From a virus: DNA of 31,924 nt. Where the stretch lies: IMG/VR virus record IMGVR_UViG_3300032331_003047, positions 1 through 31,924 of that record; one strand, 5' to 3'. Below are positions 7,839 to 18,800 of this stretch, one piece after another. The notes beneath the pieces were generated by a model. It saw only the letters and a list, made by a program, of their open reading frames with translations, was not told the DNA's origin and searched no databases. The translations under genes were made by a program, and so were the position numbers. Numbering within the stretch: the stretch's first letter is position 1; each line of letters starts with the position of its first letter.

Positions 7839-9851
7839 ATGGAAGGCTACCTCAGGTCTGCTGGAATCCCGGTCAATATTGTGGCTCCAGATCTAAGCTC
7901 TGGGGGTCTCTTGTCCCGTGTCCAGCCAATTCAGTTTGGTGGATCTGCGCCCGTGCAAATCCACGCACTGTCGCAATGGCAAGTACCGACTCCAAAACAG
8001 TATCTCCCTGAGGGACTCAGTTCTGCATTTGGATCTATCGCTTCTGGAATTGAGGCAAGAACAAAGCGCAAACAGGAGGAAGCTGACAAAAAAGCAGAAC
8101 GTGAATTTAAAGCCACTGAAGCAGAGAAGGAACGGCAAGCAAAACTGGAACATTACAAGCTGGACGCTCAAACTAAGAAGGAAATCTACGAGGCTCGGGA
8201 GCGAATAAAAGGCGCTTCAGCGACAAAGCAAGGGGCGGCCGATGCCGATGATTTCTTTAGCGCATCAATGGGCGGTATTGGTAAAATTGGAGAACCTGAA
8301 AGCACTGAAAGCAGTGATGGTGAAGAGGACTCTGAAAAGCTAGAATCTACAAATGGCACTGACGGCTCGGCGGATGGAGAGCCGTATATCCCGGATCCTG
8401 AAGACAACAAGCCACACAGCGGCCCCGGGGCGGATCCAAGACTGCTGTTAATACCTTCGCCATCAACAAGGCAGAACAAAGTGTCATCGCGGCGGACTGG
8501 TTCGGGTGATTTGAGCCAGACTTCAGTTGGGACTCCTGTTGAGATCCCTGTTCCTTCTGCAGCGCCTTCTGCAGCGCCTTCTGATGTTCAGCGTGTAACT
8601 GTTGTTGGCCCGCTTGAGAGAAGCCTAATTCTCGCTTCTTCAGTGCCTAAAGCAGTACCTGTTGATTCCGAGGGGAAGCCAAATATTGTTTCCCAGCAGT
8701 CTGGTTTACTTCAAGACGCAAAACCTCTTGAAGAAAAACAAGTTCCGCATGGCAGAGGTGAAATGGGAGAACCAAATCTCCGGGCTGAATCAACTTCTGG
8801 GCCTTTAAAGTACCCAATGACATTTAGGGATATGAATCAATACAATCGTATTAAGCGATTTATGGATACAAGTCCTGAGTATGGCAAAACATTGTCGGGT
8901 AAGCCAAAATACGACCCAAAAACAGGTTTACTGATAGATGTCAACTATGTTGATAAGTCTGAAATAGAGGCAAAGAAACTTGAATCTATCCAAAAACAAA
9001 AAGACAAAGAATCAAAATTTGCTACAGAAAGCCGAGAGCACGCTGAAAAGATTTCTCTTCAAGAAGGTAGATCAATAATGTCTCATCCTGCTTTTAAGAA
9101 TTTTGAAGGACTAGGCGGCTACCGTCCAATGACTAAAATTTTCATATCAGCATACGATGTTGTAAAGAAAAACCCAAAAGTTGCAGGTATTTCAGACATG
9201 GAATTAATTGATACTTATGTTCGCGCCGCTACTGGCGGAAAGCCAACTGAAGCTCAATTCCATTCAGCCGAGCGCGGGAAGAGTTGGGGAGAAATCCTTG
9301 GTCTAACATTAATAGACAAGCCAATGTCTGGAGCAAAACTGTCGCAAGGACAGCGAGATCAAATGCTCAGAACTATGCTTGAAAATTACAATACTTCTGC
9401 AGAAATTGCGAACGACATGTTTGATACAGCTCGTCAAAAAATGATCAAAGCAGGTCAGACTGATGAAATACATCATCCAAAAGACTACGTTGTCGACTTA
9501 ATGCTTAAATCAGATGCTGAAAATAAACTTATTGAAAATAGCAGAACTCTTAAATCACTTCAAGAGTCTAAAAAAGAAGCAATTAGAAATAACGACAAAG
9601 AAGAATCTGATTTAATAGACAATCAAATTGCCGAGCTTGCATCTGAATCAAATAGTATTAGTAAAAGGCTAAAAAAAGAAAAGTATAGCGGAAGTCAAAT
9701 TCTTGGCATTAAAGACTTTAAGCATAAAAAACAAGGTTACGTTGGTGGTGCTGGTGGGTTTATTGATTTTGGAGCACTTCAAGCGCCAGCACTTCAAGCG
9801 CCGTCTGAACAACCTCCGGCGCAAGTAAATATTGTCCCAGACAATCGTTAA
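7839..9851 (+). CDS. Large charged helical protein, probable internal virion protein
   Basis: 670 residues; GGAGG at 7824-7828 supports the ATG. Residues 60-125 form a long Lys/Glu/Ala helix (RKQEEADKKAEREFKATEAE). Residues 140-320 are acidic, Ser/Pro-rich and low complexity. The C-terminal half is globular and helical with Lys/Glu-rich helices. The second half of the gene is more AT-rich than the first. Two short in-frame tandem DNA repeats lie in linker regions (8553-8583 and 9774-9803). The end (TAA 9849-9851) abuts the start of the giant gene. Position and composition suggest an ejected or core protein; no enzyme domain recognised. Confidence 0.65.
   Translation: MEGYLRSAGIPVNIVAPDLSSGGLLSRVQPIQFGGSAPVQIHALSQWQVPTPKQYLPEGLSSAFGSIASGIEARTKRKQEEADKKAEREFKATEAEKERQAKLEHYKLDAQTKKEIYEARERIKGASATKQGAADADDFFSASMGGIGKIGEPESTESSDGEEDSEKLESTNGTDGSADGEPYIPDPEDNKPHSGPGADPRLLLIPSPSTRQNKVSSRRTGSGDLSQTSVGTPVEIPVPSAAPSAAPSDVQRVTVVGPLERSLILASSVPKAVPVDSEGKPNIVSQQSGLLQDAKPLEEKQVPHGRGEMGEPNLRAESTSGPLKYPMTFRDMNQYNRIKRFMDTSPEYGKTLSGKPKYDPKTGLLIDVNYVDKSEIEAKKLESIQKQKDKESKFATESREHAEKISLQEGRSIMSHPAFKNFEGLGGYRPMTKIFISAYDVVKKNPKVAGISDMELIDTYVRAATGGKPTEAQFHSAERGKSWGEILGLTLIDKPMSGAKLSQGQRDQMLRTMLENYNTSAEIANDMFDTARQKMIKAGQTDEIHHPKDYVVDLMLKSDAENKLIENSRTLKSLQESKKEAIRNNDKEESDLIDNQIAELASESNSISKRLKKEKYSGSQILGIKDFKHKKQGYVGGAGGFIDFGALQAPALQAPSEQPPAQVNIVPDNR
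8553..8583 (+). repeat. 12-bp tandem repeat, about 2.6 copies
   Basis: CCTTCTGCAGCG occurs at 8553-8564 and 8565-8576, followed by a partial CCTTCTG. It stays in frame and encodes the linker PSAAPSAAPS, so copy-number change would alter linker length without breaking the frame. Confidence 0.85.
9774..9803 (+). repeat. 15-bp tandem repeat, two copies
   Basis: GCACTTCAAGCGCC(A/G) is present twice in tandem and encodes ALQAPALQAP near the C-terminus of the 670-residue protein. The repeat is in frame. Confidence 0.85.
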
Positions 9852-9852
9852 A

Positions 9853-12800
9853 ATGCCAACTCAAGAGGAATTAGAGGCTATAATCAACGGCGCTGCTGAC
9901 GCTGTTGTTGAATCAAGGCGGAAGCGTGGAGAACCAGTCCAAGAGAATGAGAAGTTCCTTACTGGGATGCCTTCAATGGCATTGGGGATGCCTGCATATA
10001 AGCCTGCTTCAATTATTACTCAGGAACCTAAAAAACCTGAACAAAAGCCATCTAACCTTGGGTACGAGCCTTCTAAAGAAGAAAAAGAGAACGCCAAAAA
10101 AATTGAAGATGCAGCAAAGCAGGCTACAGCTTTGCGTTTGCCTGCAGCGCCTGCTGCAACATCTGAATTTCCGGCAATCGAAAGCCGTAAACAGGCCATT
10201 CTTGGGGCCGTTGAAAGTGCAGCAAAAGCTGTCTCATTTGAAGAGCCTGCGCCGATTCAGTACGACTCATCGAAAGAACTGCACTCGCTTACGCCGGACA
10301 AAGTCACTTCGGAGATCCTAGAAAAATACAAGAGCGTCCTTGATCCCAAGGAACTTGAATCTTGGCCAGAGTGGTTTCCGAAAACAAAAGAGCAGCACCG
10401 AGCTGTTTTTGATCAAAAACACGCCGACACTAGCGCCAAGGATGTTTGGAATCTTGGGGTGAAGACTGCCAAGGCGTTTGCGGATACGCTTGTGCGATCT
10501 GAATCTGGCGTTGAAAAAGCGGCTTCGATGGCGTTGTTTGAAGGCCCGGGTGCTTACGGCAGCATTACGGATCCGAAAGAGTGGGCACGCTATGGCGGAA
10601 ATCTTACCAAACTGGCGACGGTCCCGGCCGTGACCGCTGTTGAAGCGGCCGAAAACGTAGTTCAAACAGCGACTAATGCGGGGCTGAATGGTCTTCGAGT
10701 GACCGATTGGCTTCAGGAGAAGGCATACAACCTCACTGGGCACGGGATCACCCGGGACGAGGCGTTTGACAGGTACTACAGACGGGCAAAAGCTAACGAG
10801 TATTGGGCCCACCAAAAAGTCTCCGATCCGAATGTTTTCACGCGAACACTGTTTGGAGATCCGTTGGGTCGATATATCGGCGAGAACCTCGTGTATTCGG
10901 TCAACTCGGTTATATCTCCCAGCGTTGAAGATCGACTTGCACGCCACAATGGCGACCGGGAAGCGGCGCTTCGTGAAAAACAGTTGGACGACCTACAGTC
11001 CACTCAAGAAGTGATTGCGAACTTCCGCAAGGACGCGGCGCAACAGGTTCCCGATACTGACATCTCCGAGTTTGTGTCTTTCACCCCGGCCGGGATGATG
11101 TCGTTTGACATCTACGGCAGAGCACTTAGAGCTGGGCTGTCCGCCGCGTCGAAGGCCCGCAGGTTTGCTCAGACGGCTGGAAAAACAAGGGAAGAAATTG
11201 CTGCAATCGACAACCAAGCTGCACGAGATGCACTTGCTAGTGAACTTCGGCAAGTTCGAGCCGCAAGAAAGCCCGGGGCAATTGAATCTGGACTTGGAAA
11301 AGCTGCTGATAAAATTGAAGCTGCCAAAGAAACAGTTACTGGAATCTTAGAAGAGGTGCCTGTTCCATTTAAGGCCGTTGGCTCAGCTTTAGGCGGTGGC
11401 GCTGTTGGCGCACTAACGGACGAAGAAAGTGCGATCAAGGGGTTTGCTAAAGGAGCTGCTGTTGGAATTATGGGCTATCCAGTCGCTAAGGCTGCTACAA
11501 AAGCCGCCGGGATTGCGGCTCAGGCGCCCCGTCTTGGGCAGGCGTTCCTTGAGGGCAGGAGGCTGGCTGGAGGAGAAGCCAAAACCGTTGCTGGGATTTC
11601 TTCTGCGATCAAGAAGGCAGAAGAACTTGGCATGGATCCGATCATTGCCAAAAAATTGGCAGACAAGGGGATCCCAGCCGCTAGGGCGATGGATTGGACA
11701 GCGCAGAATGTGTTGGACATGGCGCGTGGAAATGTGCACGGAGCCACGTTGGCGGCTGCTGTTGGGATTCTTGAAAACAAGGATCCGGAACAGATCGCTG
11801 AAATGATGGGCCAAGGGGTCTTTTGGCACATGAGCGGCGAGGTGATGAAAAATCTAACTGGCGTTTCTCAGAGCAGGCTGGAGTCACACCGCAAACGTCA
11901 AAATGCGGCGGCAGTGAAGTTTTATGCTTCGCTCGACCGTGAAAGCAGAAATCATCTTGGAAAACTGACTGACTGGAATGTCTACACGGCTTCCGTCCGG
12001 AACTTTGCAGATCAGGCGATTTCAGAAAACGCAAACGCCAAGGTCGAGTTGGCAACCGGCATGAATGCTGAGTTGCCTCCTGAACAAATTCAAAAACTCC
12101 AAGATCGGGTTACTGAAACGGAACGCATTGCGACGATTCGGAAAGCTCAGCTTGCAAACGCTGAAGCGGCGGGCCCGGAAACGGCAAAGATGTACGGTGA
12201 CCAGATCCGTTATGGCCTTGCCGACATGATGAATTCCATCAACGGGTCAATGACACCCGGAAAGAATGTCGAGTTGAAGTTTCAAACGCAAAAACAGCTT
12301 CTAGAAGACGTGTTGTTCAACAACCGCGACAAGATGCTCACACCGCTCGAAGAGGCCGAGTTGAAGAACATCGTTGAAGGACTTTCTGGGCAGCGTGCCT
12401 TCCATGCGAGAAATGGCGGAGAATACCAGCTTTCGAGCGGGAAGGTCGTCAACCTATTCAACCCCAACAAAACCCGCGTCAACATCAACATGGATCGGGT
12501 GTTCAATCGAGTGTTGGCCGGGGAATCTGTGCTGAACGCGGCAGCCCACGAAATTGGGCACGCATTCTGGGAGTCAAAAGAGTTTCGCGAACAGAACGCC
12601 GAAGTCATCAATAGGCTGTTTGGCACCCAGCGGTTTGATGATGCGGGTAGGCTGATGGCTGGTGAACCCGGGCTGTTCTCAAATGAAGCTCTGGTTGATC
12701 GATTCAAGTCGGATTACGCAGCAGAAGCGACCGGAGGCGTGGAGCACACTGCTAAACTTCTTGGTCTTTGGGATCCGGCAACAAACGATGTCGATCCGAA

Positions 12801-15800
12801 AAAAACCGCCGACTACATGCGGGCGGAGATCATGGCCGAATTGGTGCAGGGAGGCGCTCAGGGAGGGATCAAGCTGGGAGACGGTCCGAAAGCGTGGCTG
12901 GCTCCACTTGTGGATTGGGCAACCATCAAGCACAAGAACAGCGCCGCAGCAAAAACGCTTCGCGAGTTTGTTGGTCTGAAGGGCGCGAAGCCTTGGCAGT
13001 CCGAATTGCTGGGCCAACAATTTTCAGGCGAGGACATTGAGGCGACCAAGAAAGCTCTCAAGTCGGTGGCTGACCTAAATGGGGACATCAGCGCGGCAGA
13101 GACAATTCCACACCGCAAAATCTCCGAAACCGAAATCCGTTCAAATGAAGCCGTGGCGGATCAATTCAAAGACGGTCTGTTTGCGACCGAGAAAGTGGCG
13201 ATGGTGGTCGATTCGGAGGGAAATCCGGTCGTGGATAAGGTCACTGGACAGCCAGTTCCTGCAATCCCGCTTTCTGACCAGAATGTATTTGAGGGAGTTT
13301 GGGAGAACCGCGAGAACGACCAAGGCGAGCCAACGATGACCCAAACATCTGGCTACGGTACGTTCCCAAAAGAGGTCTCTGACACTCTTGGAGACATTCC
13401 TGTGCCTCAAGGTGGTCGAATTGTTGTCACGACGCGGCTGAAACGTGATTCGTCTGGGTCATTGCAAATGCTCACACCTGAGCAGGCCCGGGTGCTTAAT
13501 AGAGAACGCGGAAATCTCATTCGGCAAGCGATGGAAGGCGCTCCAGATCGCGATTACCCGGGTCGTTTGTCTCCGCAGAGCGCGGACAGGCTAAGTTTTG
13601 GCGGGGTGCTATCTCCTGAACAAGTGAAAGCTCTGAAAGCTCTTCCTGAAACGGTCATCCCATACTCATTGAAGCGCCGAATCATCGAATTCAACAACCT
13701 GCTGCTTCGCGATCAGGGAGATGGCATGGTCGGGCTTTACGCTCAGGCGATGGACGCCAAGGGGCGCTACCAATCATTTGCGCCGAAGATCGTGGACTTT
13801 GTTCCGATCGGTCTGAATCTATCGAAAGACGGGAACTTCTTGTTCAACATGTTCTCGAAGACAGGGATGCGTGAAAAGCTGCGTCTTTGGGAGCGAGACA
13901 CCCCTGAGCGTTTGTCGCTTTGGAAAGGCGATAAGGATGCCTTCATGGACGACCTCAAGAAGGTCCTTGAAAATTGGAAGCCAACTCCTGAATTGCCAGC
14001 CGGCAAGCCCGGTGAGACTGGACTCGACGCCGATCCTGCGATTGCTATCTCGAAGAAGAACCGGATCAACGACTACCTAAACATGTACAGGAAGACCGAA
14101 GAGGCTTCGCTGTACGCCACCCCCAACCGAACGACCCTCAGGAGGCCGATTCGCCGGATGACCAAAGAAGAGAAGCTCGACAAAGAATCGAGCGACCCGA
14201 ACACACTCATTCGCTCGTATCGTGCCGATCGCTTTCACGACCTCGCTGCAACGTCTGACGAGCCGCTGCGGGTCAACTACGGCAAGGCATTGTACAACTT
14301 ACTGCCAGAGGGTCGCGAGCCCCAAGAAGATGCTCCTCGCGTGTTTGGTCCGGGGATTAAACGGGGGCTGCAAAGATTCCGGTTCATGCCGGCTAATTTT
14401 GCTCCTGAGCTTCGCGAGAAAGAAATGGTTACGGACGCAGTTTACGTCAATCCCAGAACTGGAGTCATTAGCAGCGGGAAGACTCATCTCGAGGCCAACG
14501 TAAACGCACCAAAAGAGCCTACAGACCGCGAGTCTGCTGCTTATCAGTTCAGGACCTCCACAGGCCGTCTAGTGAGCCGAGAAGAGGCGTTTAAGCTCGC
14601 TCAGGAGGCTGGACAGCTAAAAGAGCCAGTCACTGCCGAAGACAAGTTCAACACAGAGCGAGGTGTGCTGCATGCTGGGATGTTTGAGCCGCCAGCAATC
14701 AAACCAGTGTCTGCTAGTGTTAGTTTCATGCCGTCCGACGCCGAACACGCAGCGGCGCATGAGGCTGGGGATGGGGAGAAGGCTCGGGAGATGGTGCGGA
14801 AGGCTGCGGAGAAGGCTGGTGGAAGACAAGTAAAACCTACAGCAATAGTTTCGCCGCAATATATTTCTCCTAGAAATGAAATAACAAATGAATCTCAATT
14901 TGAGCTAAATAAATCTAATTTTGAGAAAAATGGATGGACTGGAAGACCGCTGCTTGTTGCTGAAGATTTTAATGGGGATCAGGCAATCACTGGATCTCAC
15001 AGACTTCTTGCGGCAAAAGATGCTGGTGTAGAAAAAATTCCAATTGTAAAAATTGATTTAGAACAATATCAAGAATGGCTTGATAAAAATCCTAGCGCGA
15101 TAGTAGTAGATGTTGATGGTTTTTTAAACAACACAAGAGAAGGAGATCAACTTGCTGCATTGCGGGAAGCTAAAAAAGAAGGATTTAAAGCTGATTGGCT
15201 ACAGCCTGCCATTGACCTTCTGCACATTGAAGATGAATCAAATTGGCAATCTGATTACAAATCTAGCTTATCTAGTTCTCCTTTTATTGTTGGAAAAGAA
15301 ATCAAATCCGCTGATCCATTCACCTACGACGACTCAGGAAAACTGATCCCCCTCTCCGAACGGTTCAACCCAACTTCAAGCGACATCCGCTTCATGCCGG
15401 AGCTGGCTGTTGTTCCTGAGAGGTTTACTGGAACAAAAGAAGAAGACCGTAGAGGCAAATATGTTGAACCTCCAAAATTCTTTAAAAAGTTTAACATTTC
15501 TCAGTATGAAAAAGGCGGCAAATTCTTCGATGCTGAAACCGGAGATGATGTTACTAACAAAACTTACGAGAACGCCAGCATAGCTGTAGTCAACGGAAAA
15601 CCTTCTCTTGTAGCAAATAATGAGTCTGAAAATATAGGATCTGGGCCTCTATTTAAGACAAATTTATTTAAACAAAAAGCCGGCTGGAAATGGGTTTCTG
15701 AAAATGCTCCAGAAACAAGTACAATCGTGTCAGTTGAAGGGCAAGGGAAGCACTTATACACTTTACAAGCTGATTTTCAAAATGGAGTAACAATGGCTCG

Positions 15801-18800
15801 CTACCCGGATAAAGTTAGCGAGCCAAGACTTCGCCCGACTGGCCGGGGAAATTTAAGTTTTGGCGAACAAGTTGGAACAATCGATATTCGAGGGAAGCAG
15901 CATCCTGTTTACGACAGGATAACAATTGAAAGAGCACCTGAACTTCTGTCTGGCATTCAGTTCATGCCGGAAAAGAAGGCTGCTCCCGGGGCGCTGGAGG
16001 GCATCAAAATGGAGACCAAGGAGGAAGAGCGCAGGTTCTTCTTCACCACCTCCACAGAACGTGACGCAGCAATTGCAGAACTGGTTGCAGATGGAGCTGA
16101 AAAAGACATCGAGCGCCTGAACCGCAACTCAATCTTGCATGCCATGACCGGCATCAAGGACATCGACATCAGCATCGAGAATTCTCGTGGGGTTTACAAA
16201 GGCGACAAAGAAGTGTCTGCCATTACGACCGTCAAGGCCAAGCGTGGAGCCGACATGGACGCTGTTCGGAGCCGTTTCATGGACCTTGCAAAAATCTTCA
16301 AGCAGATGGAGGTGCTGGAAGAGAAGGTTGGAGGCGGAAAAGAAGAACTTCTTAACACTGTAGACGAGGATGGATTTAAGCACGTTCACTCTGCTACAAT
16401 TCAAATTGGCAAACTCAAGCCAGAGATAATTGAAGAAGCTAGAAAAAAAGCTGGAATTGAAGGCTTAACTTTGGCAAATGGACGTGTTGAACTAATAAAC
16501 AGAGGAAACGACAATGAATTCATCCAACGACAAAACGCTTTCAGAGAAGCAATCATTGAGCTTGGAGGAGATGCACGAAGCATTGAAAGCGGTGTGGCAG
16601 CTATCAGGAGATTCAGCGAGAATCCGGAGAAATACGCCGGAACCGTCGGATACGACGACCCATCGCTTCACCTTCAGACGGAGCGAGGTGCCGGTGGAGC
16701 TGAATACGGACGACTCAACACGCCTCTCGCAAGAAAGTTAGCTCAACTCGGGGCGTTTGACGCTCCAGCAGAGGGCAAGAGGAACTTCTTTGAGGCAAAA
16801 GACGTAACCAAAGAGCAGGCCAAATTTCAGGCGGAAGTTGCCAAAGTATTCGACAGTCTGCCGGACAACGACATGCAGAGTGGGCTTACCCAAGAGGCAT
16901 ACGCGGCTTTGGTAAAAGAAATCAAAGAGCAGTATTTAATTTTGACGTCTGGACCGGACGGCTTGAAATTTACATCCAAGTTGTACAGTGAGGGCGGCGA
17001 GCCATACAAAAATTCAGATGCAGCCATACGCGACATCCGCGAAAACAACCGGCTGTACTTCCTGAAAACAGATGCGGATGCCTTTGGCCCTCCCGGTGCC
17101 GATTTTAGTGGGCACCCACTTTTGAAGGATTCTGGACTGAAAGACGCAAACGGCGTTCCGCTGTTGTATAACGATCTGTTCCGGGCTGTGCACGATACAA
17201 TTGCTCACGGGATGTTTGGGTCGTCATTCGGTCCGGTTGGAGAGGAAGGCGCCTACCACGTCCATGTGCGAACGATTCAAAACCCGTTGGCGCGTTGGGC
17301 CATGATGACCGAAACGAGAGGTCAAAATTCTTGGGTGAATTACAGGCCGGAAATGCTCAAGAAAAACGGCATGCCCCTTCAAAAGGGAGACGCTGGATAC
17401 ATTCCGCTCCAAGAGCGAGGCTTCGCAGTCCAGAAAGCCGCGCTGTTGCCGCTGGAATATGCCCTGACCGGAGACAAGGAAGTGGACAAGCCCATCATGG
17501 ACCTGATGAAGACGCTTGGCACTTATGCCAGAGGCAGCCGACCTGCAACTAAGCAAGAACTAGCAATAGAAGCTCGTGTCAAAAAAGGAGTAATTGCTGA
17601 ACAAAAAGAGGCCAGCGAATTTGTAAAAGGAGCAAAGGGAATTATAACCGACTCCATCTTTGTTGACGGGAACAATAAGGTCAAAACAAGCGTTGAAGAC
17701 GTTCCGCCATATTACCTGATGTCTCTCGGTGTTAGGCCGTTGCCTAACATTGAAATGGTCAAGGAAAAGGGGCAAAAAGGCGGAACTCCAAAAGACCTGC
17801 TCAAGCTCGCTCAGAGCCCAGAAAAATACGACGCATTTGCCAAACGGCTAATTGCTTCTGCCGATACCCTCTCCGCTGATCCGGGGCGTTTTGTTAGTCC
17901 AAAAGGGTATTCTGAATTCATGCGGGAGAACGGGATCACAGGCACAGTCTTGTCGCCGCCTTCGATGTTGAAAATGCTGATAGAAACACCACAGCAATAC
18001 CTCGACCTGCTGACCGGTGGTTTCCATGAAGAGAAGACCGTAAAAGGCGGATGGGAGGCCGCCAACGGTGGACTCAACGGCGTGATGGAAATGAGGGCAC
18101 TGTGCGGGCCAGAGGGGCCGCCACTCATGGTCACCGCGTTGCATCATCTATGGGGCACCTTGTCCAAACAATTGCCACCGCTTGACCAAGAAGCCTGCTG
18201 GCTGCGGTTGATTTCAGACAAGCGTGTCCTTGGGGCCATTCAAAACTCGATTGACGGAACCTTTGATCCGCTCACCGGGGGCTGGAGGGAGATTGTTGCG
18301 TCCCGCTTGGCAGAGACAAACAACGATTCGACTCAAAAATTTGGAAACAACGCCAAATCCAACGCTAACAGCTTTTTGTTAATGTTGTCGCGCCACAATG
18401 GAAGGTGGAACGAAGTGTCCGACCTTTACAAGACCGACGACCCGGCAGTTATGCGGACGCAGTTCTGGGGACTGAATCATGGACCCAGCGGGATCAAAAA
18501 CAAAGTGCAGGGGTTTATCGGTCTGACTTTCGGAGTAAAGGCTGCCGTCCTTGACCGGTGGCGTTGGGTAGAGCTGCATTTGCCAATGGCAATGAAGCTG
18601 GCAGGAAAAAGCCGTCCCAAAGATTATTTTGAGTACACCGGCGTCAAAAAGGACACGCCCCAAGACCCGACCGGTATTTACAAAAACTACGGAACAGCGG
18701 AAAGCTCGCACCCAGCATACTCAACCACGCTTTACACCGGTCTTGAGCGGGCTACGAATGCGGCAATCAACAACTATGCACCTCTACGTGATTATTTGGG

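Noticed and set aside
9832-9852. TTG start seven codons upstream for the giant protein
   Set aside because: It lies inside the preceding gene and has no ribosome binding site; the ATG at 9853 follows the stop by one base as elsewhere in this genome.
10318-10947. 209-codon reading frame on the minus strand
   Set aside because: It is the complement of well-supported coding sequence, with no own start signals and Cys/Arg-rich random character.
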